Shown here one piece after another: positions 21,338 to 30,495 of a DNA stretch of 64,000 nucleotides. Where the stretch lies: assembly GCA_958295885.1 (NCBI GenBank), contig OY282380.1, forward strand, positions 1,860,001-1,924,000, in the 5' to 3' direction. Under the pieces are notes generated by a model that saw nothing but the letters and a program-made list of their open reading frames with translations, was not told the origin of the DNA and did not search any database. The translations under genes and the position numbers were made by a program. Origin of the DNA: Arenicellales bacterium. Lineage in GTDB: Bacteria; Pseudomonadota; Gammaproteobacteria; Arenicellales; JAJDZL01. Position 1 is the stretch's first letter. Every line of letters begins with the position of its first letter.

Positions 21338-21973
21338 CTAATTTAGAAATGGCACCTTCATTCCCTTAACGACGGCGGGACGTGCCGAGACCGCATTAAA
21401 CCATCGGCGTACGTTTGGATAAGTCGCCAAATCAATCTGCTGCCATTCATAACGCGCCGCCCAGGGGAAAATTGCCATATCTGCAATCGAGTATTCGCCG
21501 GCTACATACTCCGACGCTTCCAAACGCCTGTTCAGCACGCCATAAGCATGATCTGCCAAACCATCAAACCGTTTGATTCCGTACTCCACTTTGACTTTCG
21601 CAAGCTTCTTGAAGTGGTGAAGCTGCCCTAAAATTGGTCCGAATCCACCCATTTGCCACATCAGCCACTGCAGAGTAATGCTGCGGCCTTCAGCGCTGCG
21701 GCCGAAGAACTGGTTCGTCTTTTCAGCAAGATAGACTAAGATGGCTCCTGACTCGAAGATCGAGTGCGCCTCCCCGTCCACACCGCAAGGGTCAACGATG
21801 GCTGGAATTTTGTTGCTTGGACTGATGGCAATGAAGTTTGGATCAAACTGTTCATTTTTCATCAGGTTCACTGGATGAACTTCGTACTCGAGTCCCATCT
21901 CTTCGAGTGCGATGGAGATTTTCCGACCATTGGGCGTGCCCCAGGTGTACAGCTGAATTCTTGAATTCGACAT
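21338..21973 (-). CDS. Glutathione S-transferase, Nu-class (YfcG/YghU-like)
   Basis: 211 residues. The N-terminal thioredoxin-like domain reads IQLYTWGTPNGRKISIALEE, where TPNG(R/W)K is the Nu-class glutathione site, then SPSNKIPAIVDPCG with the cis-Pro and SIFESGAILVYLAEK with the ES pair that holds the gamma-glutamyl group. The all-helical C-domain has LQWLMWQMGGFGPILGQ. YfcG-type enzymes have disulphide-bond oxidoreductase activity. It is 24 bp downstream of the DoeA gene on the same strand, probably cotranscribed. Confidence 0.88.
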   Translation of the reverse strand: MSNSRIQLYTWGTPNGRKISIALEEMGLEYEVHPVNLMKNEQFDPNFIAISPSNKIPAIVDPCGVDGEAHSIFESGAILVYLAEKTNQFFGRSAEGRSITLQWLMWQMGGFGPILGQLHHFKKLAKVKVEYGIKRFDGLADHAYGVLNRRLEASEYVAGEYSIADMAIFPWAARYEWQQIDLATYPNVRRWFNAVSARPAVVKGMKVPFLN

Positions 21974-21997
21974 GGATGAAGGTTCTCTCGCTGGGGA

Positions 21998-23170
21998 TTA
22001 TTCTTTTACAAAAAGCTTTCTAGGATAGTCGGCGAGCAATTCCGGGCCATCCTTTTTGATAATTAAACTTTCGGTGATTTCAAAACCCCAGTCATCACCC
22101 CAGAGTGCGGTCATGAAATGAAACGTCATATTTTCTTTAAGGACCGTCTTGTCGCCCGGCCGCAGGCTGATCGTACGCTCACCCCAGTCCGGCGGGTAAC
22201 TCAAGCCTATCGGGTAGCCTGACCGGCCATCTTTATCGATTCCGTACTTTTTCAGTACATTATTAAAAGCAAGCACAATGTCTTCTGCCAGATTTCCCTC
22301 TTTCGCTTTGGCCAATCCTGCTTCCATGCCTTCCTGCACTGCTTTTTCCGCATGCAGGAATTTTGCCGGCGGTTTTCCCAGATAAATGGTTCGGCAAAGC
22401 GGGCAGTGATAACGGCGGTGGCATCCTGCAATTTCGAAAAACGTTCCTTCGTCTGACTGAAGCGGCAGATCATTCCATGTCAGATGAGCGGCGGATGCGT
22501 CCGCACCTGATGGCGCCATCGGAACAATTGCAGGATAATCGCCGCCATGACCGTCCGCACCGATGATCGCAGTTCGATAGATTTCCGCGATCAGATCATT
22601 TTTTCGCATGCCAGGTTCAATTAGTTCGTAAACTTTCTTGTGCATTTCTTCTACGATTCGGCCGGCTCGTTTCATGTAGATGATTTCCTGTTCTGACTTC
22701 ACGGCGCGCTGCCAGTTCACGAGCGTATTGGCGTCAACAAAAGATGCGTCGGGCAGCCCTTTCTGCAGAGAGAACAATGTTGCTGCAGAAAAGTAATAGT
22801 TGTCCAATTCAACCCCAATTATCAGCCGACCCCAGCCACGGTCGGCAATGATCGATGCCAATAGATCCATTGCATGACGCTCCGGCGTCATCACGTAGTG
22901 ATCCGGATAGGACAGCACGTCTTTCTCGGGCATGAACACGGTTCGAAGAGCGCCTTTTGCATCCATCGCTCTGCCATACCAGATTGGTCCGTCCGAAAGA
23001 GTCAATAAAACGCATTGAGGAGTGTAAAACGACCATCCATCATAGCCTGTCAGCCAGGCCATATTCGATGGGTCGACGATGATCAGCAGTTCAACACCTG
23101 TGGCTTCCATCGAAGCGCGCGTTTTTTGGATGCGCTGCTGATATTCTTCAATCGTGAAATTTAAGGTCAT
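21998..23170 (-). CDS. doeA: Ectoine hydrolase, M24 peptidase family (DoeA)
   Basis: 390 residues. The N-terminal creatinase-like domain has DPSNMAWLTGYDGWSFYTPQ, typical of DoeA, and the pita-bread domain holds FFEIAGCHRRYHCPLCRTIY, GYPIGLSYPPDWGERTISL and MTFHFMTALWGDDWG. These closely match known ectoine hydrolases and not ordinary Xaa-Pro dipeptidases. It would open the ring of ectoine to N-alpha-acetyl-diaminobutyrate, allowing the compatible solute to be used as carbon and nitrogen source. The partner deacetylase DoeB and ectoine uptake genes are not in this window, so the pathway cannot be shown complete here. Confidence 0.85.
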   Translation of the reverse strand: MTLNFTIEEYQQRIQKTRASMEATGVELLIIVDPSNMAWLTGYDGWSFYTPQCVLLTLSDGPIWYGRAMDAKGALRTVFMPEKDVLSYPDHYVMTPERHAMDLLASIIADRGWGRLIIGVELDNYYFSAATLFSLQKGLPDASFVDANTLVNWQRAVKSEQEIIYMKRAGRIVEEMHKKVYELIEPGMRKNDLIAEIYRTAIIGADGHGGDYPAIVPMAPSGADASAAHLTWNDLPLQSDEGTFFEIAGCHRRYHCPLCRTIYLGKPPAKFLHAEKAVQEGMEAGLAKAKEGNLAEDIVLAFNNVLKKYGIDKDGRSGYPIGLSYPPDWGERTISLRPGDKTVLKENMTFHFMTALWGDDWGFEITESLIIKKDGPELLADYPRKLFVKE

Positions 23171-23200
23171 AGATTTTTGATTTCCTCGCTCCGCGCAGAA

Positions 23201-24415
23201 TTAATGATTCACTTTTTGCAATCGCATCAAGCCTTCAAATTTTCCCCCGTCGCTGGTAATGTACAACCAGCCATCGGGCCCGACACCGACTCCCGCAGGC
23301 CTCGCCCAACGCCTGCCTTTTTCGTCTTGGAAGCCTGTGACCAAGGATTCTACAGCAACTGCTTCTCCATGCTTGAATCGAACCATCACCACCGCTGGAG
23401 CGCGACGGGTTTCCTTGTCGCCGGTGAAGTGTCCGTCGGGCTGAGTCGCCCACGATCCATGCAGAGCAACGACAGCATTATGTTCGAAGGTTTCGTCCAT
23501 CGCACCAGTCGGAACGAAGGCGACTCCAAGCGGTGCGTTGCGAGAAGGAAAAGTTGCCACAGGCAGCTGCACTTCTTCCTTTGGAAACGGCGGGTCGGCT
23601 TTCATGCATGGGTCCCGCCGGATTTTCCGTCCGTCGTACTGAAACCACGGCATGCCGTGAAACGAACTGGGAGTTAATTTTGAAAAATATTCCGGTGGAT
23701 TTTCGAATCCTAGATGATCCGGGCCATTATTGCTTGCATACATCATCCCTGTCGTCGGGTGCCAGTCAAAACCGACTGGATTGCGAAGGCCTGAAGCGAA
23801 AGGAACGAGTCTGGCTCGACTGGCAGATTCGTCGAGCACCAGGACCCCGCCTCTGCGATCATGGAAATCAAAATCATTCGAAATCATCTGATGGCTGCAA
23901 TTCCCGCTGATTCCCAAGCTGACGTAGACCTTTCGGTCAGGACCCACTCCAACCGTTCTTGAACTGTGTCCGAACCCACCAGGAAGCCTGGCCACGCGCT
24001 CAAGCTGCTTTTTGGGAATGTGATTGGTACTTGGGTCATAAGGCGCTTTGTACAGTCCAGCGGTGGTTGCGATGAACATTTCATTTTCACGAATGGCCAC
24101 GCTGTGCGGGTAATCGTTGAATCTGATATAGGTTTGTGCAATGGCATAGGGCGGTCTCAGCAGGTATACGCGTCTGGGCGAACCGACAAACATTTCGCCT
24201 GCCGGAGCAAATTCAATCATTCTGGGCCGGCTCAATTTCGCGTCCAGAAGCTGCAGCTCATATCCCTGTGGAACCTGAACTGATACCTTTCCGAATTTCG
24301 GATGACTCAGTTCCTGCGTCTGCAGTTTGATTTCTGATTCAGCAGAACTGCTGGAAATCAGAACAAGGAACGCCGAGAAAGCGCAAACCACCCATTGAAC
24401 CAAACGCACAGTCAT
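23201..24415 (-). CDS. PQQ-dependent sugar dehydrogenase-like beta-propeller protein
   Basis: 404 residues with a clear signal peptide (MTVRLVQWVVCAFSAFLVLISSSSA, broken here as MTVRLVQWVV then CAFSAFLVLISSSSA). The mature part is a six-bladed propeller of the GdhB/sorbosone dehydrogenase group: GPDRKVYVSLGISGNC, GLRNPVGFDWHPTTG, NGPDHLG and GVGPDGWLYITSDGG. It is expected in the periplasm, oxidising an aldose or similar alcohol with PQQ. Its start overlaps the J-domain gene stop by four bases. No PQQ synthesis genes are in the window. Confidence 0.8.
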   Translation of the reverse strand: MTVRLVQWVVCAFSAFLVLISSSSAESEIKLQTQELSHPKFGKVSVQVPQGYELQLLDAKLSRPRMIEFAPAGEMFVGSPRRVYLLRPPYAIAQTYIRFNDYPHSVAIRENEMFIATTAGLYKAPYDPSTNHIPKKQLERVARLPGGFGHSSRTVGVGPDRKVYVSLGISGNCSHQMISNDFDFHDRRGGVLVLDESASRARLVPFASGLRNPVGFDWHPTTGMMYASNNGPDHLGFENPPEYFSKLTPSSFHGMPWFQYDGRKIRRDPCMKADPPFPKEEVQLPVATFPSRNAPLGVAFVPTGAMDETFEHNAVVALHGSWATQPDGHFTGDKETRRAPAVVMVRFKHGEAVAVESLVTGFQDEKGRRWARPAGVGVGPDGWLYITSDGGKFEGLMRLQKVNH

Positions 24416-25140
24416 GACAGCAGCAGATCCTTCGCTCGATTGATTTGACTTGCCAGCCAGGAAGAACCACCGCGGTCGGGGTGATTTTTCTGCATCAGAG
24501 TTCGATGAGCTTCAATAATTTCTTCGCGTGTCGCCCCGGCTTCCAGTCCTAAAATTTGAAGGGCTTCTTCCCGCGTCATTTTTTCAGATGAAGCGCCAGG
24601 AGAGGAGTCCTGCTGATGCTGCCGAACGTATTCGTCCCATTCGTCGCCGCGCATGCGATCAAGATAAGTTTCAAGTACGGACGCAGACTGTCGATCTCTC
24701 CGTCTGCAGAGTTCGTAAAGATCAACGAGCTCGTAAAATTCAAGATCTTCGAGCGCTCGCCCCTTTGACGGGCCGGCGAGCACGGTTCCCGAGATCGCGC
24801 CTGTATCATGATTTAAAGTCATTTGCAGATACTTGGTTTTGACGTCTGACGTCTGTCCGGGTTTGGCGCCTTGAGTCGGGCCCTGCCACGACTTGAACAT
24901 CTGATAGGCGCTTTGCATCATGATGACTCGCTGAATCCACGGCACCGCCATCGCCAGTATCGCGAACAGTGCGTGCAGCTTTCCGGTAAGAATGAGAGCG
25001 AGCAGCACGCCTGCTCCGCCGTACAGAGCGGTCAGTTTCAAAAGTTTTGCGCGGTCTTGTGGACTTGATTTTCCCAGTTTTCCGGCGAACCACATGATTC
25101 CCACCAATACAACCAAGAGCAGAAAGATGCGTGGGAACAT
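24412..25140 (-). CDS. Membrane-anchored J-domain protein
   Basis: 242 residues. The N-terminus has two or three hydrophobic helices (IFLLLVVLVGIMWFAGKL; LYGGAGVLLALILTGKL; ALFAILAMAVPW). A cytosolic segment follows, and the last 60 residues are a J domain: EALQILGLEAGATREEIIEAH then QKNHPDRGGSSWLASQINRAK with the HPD tripeptide that stimulates DnaK. The layout resembles the proteobacterial TIM14/DjlA-like proteins. It overlaps the sugar dehydrogenase gene (ATGA) and is 2 bp from the VWA gene. Confidence 0.82.
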   Translation of the reverse strand: MFPRIFLLLVVLVGIMWFAGKLGKSSPQDRAKLLKLTALYGGAGVLLALILTGKLHALFAILAMAVPWIQRVIMMQSAYQMFKSWQGPTQGAKPGQTSDVKTKYLQMTLNHDTGAISGTVLAGPSKGRALEDLEFYELVDLYELCRRRDRQSASVLETYLDRMRGDEWDEYVRQHQQDSSPGASSEKMTREEALQILGLEAGATREEIIEAHRTLMQKNHPDRGGSSWLASQINRAKDLLLS

Positions 25141-25142
25141 GT

Positions 25143-25856
25143 TTATTTTCGCTTGATCTGATGTGTCAGCTGAGCTACGACTCCGCGCCGTCTGCTGCCA
25201 AAATGCTCCAATGCTGTGCGTCCGCCTGCTGCATAAACCGCAACTGCTGCGAGCAGGTCCTTGAGCTGCTGCGCGCTAGAGGCATCAAAAGAACAGTAGG
25301 CTCCGCCGCTCAGTGAGGCAATTTCACGAAACGCTTTCGCTGCGATTGGATTGAATCCTTCATGAAACACGAATGCCGGCACGCCATTAATGCCAAGCTG
25401 CCCGGCTTTGTCAGATAGAACATCAATGTTTTCTTCCACCGCATCTCCGACGAAGATCAGAGCATTGACGCGCTGTTTCTTTGTTTCCTTGATGGCGTGA
25501 TTCAACAATCGACCGATCTGCGTGAGTCCGCCTGCACATCGAGTCCGACTCATCATTCGCTGCAGCTCGCCTGCGTTGCTCACCCATCTGCTTGCGTAGA
25601 GTTCGCGAAATCCTCGATAAAAACAAAGTTGAACGTCCAGTCCGCCATGCACGGACGTGGCTGCGAACATTTCCGATTGAATGTGGCAGGCCTGATCCCA
25701 CATTGGTTCACGACTGGCGGTGGCATCCATTCCAAAAATTAAACGCCCGCGTCGCCCGCCTGCCACCGGTTTTGGGGTCATTTTGACTCTGCTCAAAAAT
25801 CGATCAATTTCGTTGGCCGTCGAACGAGTCAGCTGCTTGTCGTCTGATTTTGGCAT
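25143..25856 (-). CDS. VWA-domain protein
   Basis: 237 residues without signal or membrane segments. A von Willebrand A fold is indicated by LIFGMDATASREPMWDQA, where DATAS takes the place of the DxSxS metal (MIDAS) motif, then CAGGLTQIGRLLNHAIKE with the MIDAS Thr, and VNALIFVGDAVEENID. The size is short for a VWA protein and there is little beyond the domain. The partner is unknown. It lies between pepN (36 bp) and the J-domain gene, likely in one transcript. Confidence 0.8.
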   Translation of the reverse strand: MPKSDDKQLTRSTANEIDRFLSRVKMTPKPVAGGRRGRLIFGMDATASREPMWDQACHIQSEMFAATSVHGGLDVQLCFYRGFRELYASRWVSNAGELQRMMSRTRCAGGLTQIGRLLNHAIKETKKQRVNALIFVGDAVEENIDVLSDKAGQLGINGVPAFVFHEGFNPIAAKAFREIASLSGGAYCSFDASSAQQLKDLLAAVAVYAAGGRTALEHFGSRRRGVVAQLTHQIKRK

Positions 25857-25891
25857 GTTGTGACGGTCGCGTCAGTTGGTTTTATATTCGT

Positions 25892-28552
25892 TCAGTTTTC
25901 TGATGATGGATTCACAGAAGCGAGAATTCTGTCAACTATTTCATAAACATTGATAGAAACCCCTTTCGTGGAAGCGATTTTCTGCAGTCTCTGAAGCATC
26001 GCTGCCTGTCGTTCTTCCGTATGTCTTCCAATATCAGAGAACGCTTCCACGAGCTGCGCAGAGGCTTGAGGTATGAATCTGTCGACTTTGAGAACATATT
26101 TCATAAGCAGATCGTACCCGTTCCCGTTTTTTGCATGAAAACAGTAAGGATTTGCATGACAGAACGCTCCAATCAAGGAGTAAATTCGATTGGGGACCTG
26201 GAGCGTGAACGCCTGGTGATTGGTTAGAGCCTGCACTTTGTCAATGGTATCACTTCTGGCAGAGGTGGCTTGAATTCGGAACCATTTGTCAATCACTCCA
26301 GATTCATGATGCCAGTCGGAATAAAAGGTCCGAAGTACGGATTCTTTCACAGGGCTGTTCGAATTTACGATGCAGGTCAGTGCGGCCGCACGGTCCGTCA
26401 TGTTCGCGCCGCCTGCAAATTGATTCAAGGCAATTTCATGCACGGTGGGAGTATCCAGCGCAATCAGATAGCTCAGGCACAGATTGCGGAGACTTCGTCT
26501 GCCGATCGCTTCCTGGGAGCCGCCCCACTCACCGGTGAGCTGGTCATAGAGCTGCAAGAACTGTTCGTAAAATTTCAAAGCAATTTCGCGAACGATCAAT
26601 CCCCTCGCTCTGTTGATGGCGGTCGGTGCAACGATATCCATGGTTTGACCGATCGAAATTTCAGAGGGGATTTCCAGCACCAATGCAGTGAACGCAGGGT
26701 CGTCAGCCGCTTTCGACAGAACTGATTCAAAAGCGTCCAGGTACTCCCTCTGCAGCGACAGGGTACGCTTGTTCTGAAGAGCCGACACCAGACGATAAAC
26801 CTGTCGTTTTGATGCCCGCTGGCAGGCATCCCAGAGGCAGTAAGGATCGTCCTCATGCGCCATCGCGAAATACACTTCGTCCTGTGCATCCTGATCGTGA
26901 ATGATGACAGGGGCGCTGAATCCCCTCAAAATGGAAGGAACTGGTTCTGATGGAATCTCCATGAACTCGAACGACTGCTTGGATTCAGTCAGCTCGAGCA
27001 GCAATTCGGTCCGGACGAATTTCTGCTCTTCGCTTAATTTAAGCGGGAGCCGTTTGCCATTGTGCCCCAGCAGCGCCATCTGAATGGGAATGTGCATGGG
27101 CTGCCATTCGAACTGTTCCGAGTGATTCGAGGGGCCTTGCTGGAAGGTCAGCGTGTATGTCTGAAGGTCAGCGTCGTACCGTCTTTGGACGGATACGCGT
27201 GGGGTTCCAGCGGTGCTGTACCATCGTCTGAACTGTTCTAAATTCAACCCGCCTGCCTTTTCGATGCAGCGAATAAAATCTTGGACAGTCGCAGCCTTGC
27301 CGTCAAACTGATCAAAATACAGATCCGTCGCTGCTCGGTACCTTTGAGCGCCCAGCAGCAGGTACAGCATGCGAATGAGCTCAGCGCCTTTGTTGTAGAC
27401 TGTGATCGTATAAAAGTTGTCAATCGTCAAATAGGAAGCCGGTTGAACTGGATGGCTGGTTGGTCCTGCGTCTTCTCGGAACTGGTGCAGTTTCACCATG
27501 TGCGTGTCCTTGATCCTTTGCACTGCAGCGGAGCCCATATCCGCACTGAACTGCTGATCTCGGAAGATGGTGAAGCCTTCTTTCAGACTCAGCTGAAACC
27601 AATCTCTTAAAGTAACCCGATTCCCCGACCAATTATGAAAATATTCGTGAGCGATCACGCTTTCGACGGCATTGAAATCCTGATCGGTTGCCGTGTCGGG
27701 TTTTGCATAGACGTATTTTGAGTTAAAGATGTTCAAGCCCTTGTTTTCCATCGCGCCCATGCAGAAACGGTCTACGGCAACGATCATATAGCGACTCAGG
27801 TCGTACTCTCTGCCGTATTTTTCTTCATCCCAGTGCATTGCCCGTTTCAGGCATTCCATGGCATGGACGCAGGCGTCCAGGTGATCATTTGATTCCGTGT
27901 AAAACTTAAGAGCTACGGATTTGCCGGAAGTGGTGATGAACTGATCTTCCAGCACAGTCAGCCGACCGGCGACAAGCGCGAACAAGTATGTTGGTTTTGG
28001 ATGAGGATCATGCCAGACTGCAAAGTGCTTGGCATCTGAAATGGCGCCGGACTCCACTAATTCACCATTGGACAGCAGGACCGGAAATTTCTGTTTGGAT
28101 GCAATGATTTTAACAGTGTATTGACTCAGTATGTCAGGACGGTCTGGGAAATAGGTGATGTTTCGAAATCCTTCGGCTTCACACTGAGTGCAGAGAATAT
28201 TTCCGGATGTATACAGACCAGTCAATGAAGCGTTTTTGGACGGGTTGATTCTGTTGCGGATGCTGAGGCTGAATGCTGCCGGTGGGTTTTCAATGGTGAG
28301 GCTTTCTGGATCCGCCTGGTACTGAACAGGCGCATCATTCAAATAAATCGATATCAGCGCCAGATTGTTTCCATTCAGCACAAATGGCTGATCGTTGCCA
28401 TGTTCTGTTCGTCTGACCGCCAGGGTTGACTGAACAATGGATTCAGTGCGGTCCAGCTCAAACGTCAGATGGACCTTGTCCACTGTGTATGGGGGCGGCT
28501 GATAGTCGCCTAAATACGTCCTTGGGATGTGGGATGCGGATTGGTACGTCAT
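25892..28552 (-). CDS. pepN: Aminopeptidase N (M1 family)
   Basis: 886 residues, full length for gammaproteobacterial PepN. Landmarks: the N-terminal beta-domain begins PRTYLGDYQPPPYTVDKVHL, the substrate-binding GAMEN is at 266-270, and the zinc site is HEYFH at 302-306 with the third ligand Glu325. The C-terminal helical domain is complete. It is a cytoplasmic enzyme that removes N-terminal residues from peptides. The gene lies between the glutamine amidotransferase and VWA genes on the minus strand. Confidence 0.95.
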   Translation of the reverse strand: MTYQSASHIPRTYLGDYQPPPYTVDKVHLTFELDRTESIVQSTLAVRRTEHGNDQPFVLNGNNLALISIYLNDAPVQYQADPESLTIENPPAAFSLSIRNRINPSKNASLTGLYTSGNILCTQCEAEGFRNITYFPDRPDILSQYTVKIIASKQKFPVLLSNGELVESGAISDAKHFAVWHDPHPKPTYLFALVAGRLTVLEDQFITTSGKSVALKFYTESNDHLDACVHAMECLKRAMHWDEEKYGREYDLSRYMIVAVDRFCMGAMENKGLNIFNSKYVYAKPDTATDQDFNAVESVIAHEYFHNWSGNRVTLRDWFQLSLKEGFTIFRDQQFSADMGSAAVQRIKDTHMVKLHQFREDAGPTSHPVQPASYLTIDNFYTITVYNKGAELIRMLYLLLGAQRYRAATDLYFDQFDGKAATVQDFIRCIEKAGGLNLEQFRRWYSTAGTPRVSVQRRYDADLQTYTLTFQQGPSNHSEQFEWQPMHIPIQMALLGHNGKRLPLKLSEEQKFVRTELLLELTESKQSFEFMEIPSEPVPSILRGFSAPVIIHDQDAQDEVYFAMAHEDDPYCLWDACQRASKRQVYRLVSALQNKRTLSLQREYLDAFESVLSKAADDPAFTALVLEIPSEISIGQTMDIVAPTAINRARGLIVREIALKFYEQFLQLYDQLTGEWGGSQEAIGRRSLRNLCLSYLIALDTPTVHEIALNQFAGGANMTDRAAALTCIVNSNSPVKESVLRTFYSDWHHESGVIDKWFRIQATSARSDTIDKVQALTNHQAFTLQVPNRIYSLIGAFCHANPYCFHAKNGNGYDLLMKYVLKVDRFIPQASAQLVEAFSDIGRHTEERQAAMLQRLQKIASTKGVSINVYEIVDRILASVNPSSEN

Positions 28553-28585
28553 ATGCGATGGCTGCCAGGATAGGAAGGGGAGCGG

Positions 28586-29281
28586 TTACCAGTTTGCGTG
28601 CCAGTCTCTTAAAAATTTGACAATCCAATTTTCCATCGTTTTCCCGTATTGATTTTCATCTTGATATTGGCGTTCAGCTGAGTGCGCACCGCTACGATTC
28701 ATCATGAGACTGCTGGCAGCAAGCCAGCTGCTCATTACCTTTCTTGACACTTCCGGATGAAACTGAAAGCCGTACACGTTGGAACGATAGCGAAATGCCT
28801 GATTTGGGAAATCGTCCCCCCGTGCGAGAAGCTCACAGTTCTCGGGCAGGCTGAATCCTTCTTGGTGCCACTGATAGAAATGGGCGTCCGAGTCTAAAAA
28901 TCCGTCTGCATCCGTTGTCGGTCTGACTTTACGAAATCCGATTTCAACGAGTCTGTCGTCACGCGGTGAAACTTCTGCACCCAAGGACTTCGCGATGAGC
29001 TGCGCACCCAGACAGATTCCAAGCGCTGGGCGGCCGGAATTCAACCAGTTTGTGATCCATTCGATTTCTTCGGCGATGTAAGGTCTTTCGTCTGCATCGT
29101 TGGCGCTCTGGATGCCGCCATAAATCACCAAAGCGTCGCAGTCTTCGGCATCGGGCGGCAGTGGAATCCCATTCGCCGGGTTCACGTGCACCTGCTCAAC
29201 ATCGTTGGCATTAAGAAATTTCGCGACATGGTCATCGCGCTTTTCTTTCATGTGACGAAGAATGACGGCTTTTTTTGTCAT
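28586..29281 (-). CDS. Class I glutamine amidotransferase-like protein
   Basis: 231 residues of the GATase1 fold. The nucleophile elbow is LGICLGAQLIAKSLGA and the His-Glu pair lies in YGFQFHPEVSRK. It is a stand-alone domain of the GMP-synthase-like kind, often annotated as type 1 glutamine amidotransferase. No synthase domain is near, so the ammonia acceptor is unknown. It may be the first gene of the pepN transcript. Confidence 0.85.
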   Translation of the reverse strand: MTKKAVILRHMKEKRDDHVAKFLNANDVEQVHVNPANGIPLPPDAEDCDALVIYGGIQSANDADERPYIAEEIEWITNWLNSGRPALGICLGAQLIAKSLGAEVSPRDDRLVEIGFRKVRPTTDADGFLDSDAHFYQWHQEGFSLPENCELLARGDDFPNQAFRYRSNVYGFQFHPEVSRKVMSSWLAASSLMMNRSGAHSAERQYQDENQYGKTMENWIVKFLRDWHANW

Positions 29282-29342
29282 GACAGATGATTATCTACGA
29301 ACAATGAAATGGTTTGATGCTCAAGCAGAAAATTTCAAAGCG

Positions 29343-29534
29343 TCATACGATTGAGATCAGCAATATCACAAATAGAACCACTGCACCTAGCGGCAGCAGC
29401 ACGCCTTTCCAGTCTTTTTCAGCTTTTTGGCTGTCTTCCTGAATTTTCTTAAGGCCTGGTACAAACAAAAATATGACTATGACCGCGACTGCACCAAGTG
29501 CGATCATTTCCCAAGTTGATAAACCGCCGTCCAA
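29343..29534 (-). CDS. Small membrane protein
   Basis: 63 residues from a TTG start: an N-terminal helix (MIALGAVAVIVIFLFVPGL), a charged loop (KKIQEDSQKAEKDWKG) and a second helix (LLPLGAVVLFVILLISIV). AGAGGC upstream could serve as ribosome site. The hairpin topology is that of many small inner-membrane proteins; the function is unknown. Confidence 0.55.
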   Translation of the reverse strand: MDGGLSTWEMIALGAVAVIVIFLFVPGLKKIQEDSQKAEKDWKGVLLPLGAVVLFVILLISIV

Positions 29535-30495
29535 AATTTGCCTCTAGTTAATATGGTTCAGTCTCGATAGGTTTGATGTTACATAAGTCCTTTTTAACAG
29601 AAAACCAACATATATTCTCTCCAAATTCTGTTGAGACCAGACAGAAATCAGAATGATCAAGAAATGATCAAAAAAGAGTTTTACGCTTTCAAATTACTCG
29701 TTTCATTATATTCACTCGAATTAGAGCGTCAGTTTATGTCATGGACTATGTCGGCCTATGTATCGGCCCCGCAGATACTGCAGTCGCTGAAAATGAATGA
29801 TGCAATCCATCTGCAGCAAAAAAGATACAGCGCTCATGACTGCTGACCATTCAAGCAGCTCTCCGCGCTATATGGTAAGACAGATGAAGACTGCAGGTGA
29901 TGGGTTTTCTGGAATGCTGACAGGAAACCGAATCGACTGCAGTGCCGTTTTGAGACAGCCGGGTCCGGCAGGATTCAGGAGCGGCTGCAGCGCAGGTCCG
30001 AAATCGAGAGCAATGGTGTCTTTTGCGCGGCGAGTCGCAATGTGACGGGATAAGTGACATAGGGGTGTTGGGGCCGTAAAGAGGCTGTGAAAGTATTCTC
30101 ATTTTCGTAGAATTCTGAATCAGAACAAATATTAATATCAATTAAATCAATGAGATAAATATTCATAATCCACTAATTTAAACTAATTTGGCAATACTTT
30201 CACAGTCTCTAAAGCATTGCGGTCGGCTTTACCGATGGCACCACCGCAAGGCCATCATCACAATTCACCGTGCACCGCTTCGCTCACGGGGCGTAATGCA
30301 CCTGAATCGATATCAAGCGCATTGTGAGCTCCGCAAATTGGAAATTTATTGGCTTCTATGGTAAATTGCAATGAACATTTTCAACAACGTCGCCATCTAA
30401 CTTACATCACCAAGGAAAAATTACAATTGTGATTTCATTGGCAAAGTCGGTGAACATGAAGTGAAGGAGAACAAAATTAAAAAGGATTCAATATT
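29535..30495. other. Non-coding region with the MITE-like repeat
   Basis: About 960 bp before cas6. Apart from the 129-bp MITE at 30081-30209, only short ORFs without support are seen. The DNA around the MITE is more GC-rich than the flanks and may be old transposon debris. The cas6 promoter should lie at the right end, which is AT-rich. Confidence 0.35.
30081..30209. mobile_element. MITE-like element, copy A (129 bp)
   Basis: The ends are near-perfect inverted repeats: GAGGCTGTGAAAGTATT at the left and AATACTTTCACAGTCTC at the right (16 of 17 pair). It is flanked by a 4-bp direct duplication TAAA (30077-30080 and 30210-30213). The interior is AT-rich with no ORF. A second copy lies at 45208-45337, sharing ends, length and scattered internal sequence. 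Presumably it is mobilised in trans by a transposase not identified here. Confidence 0.8.
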
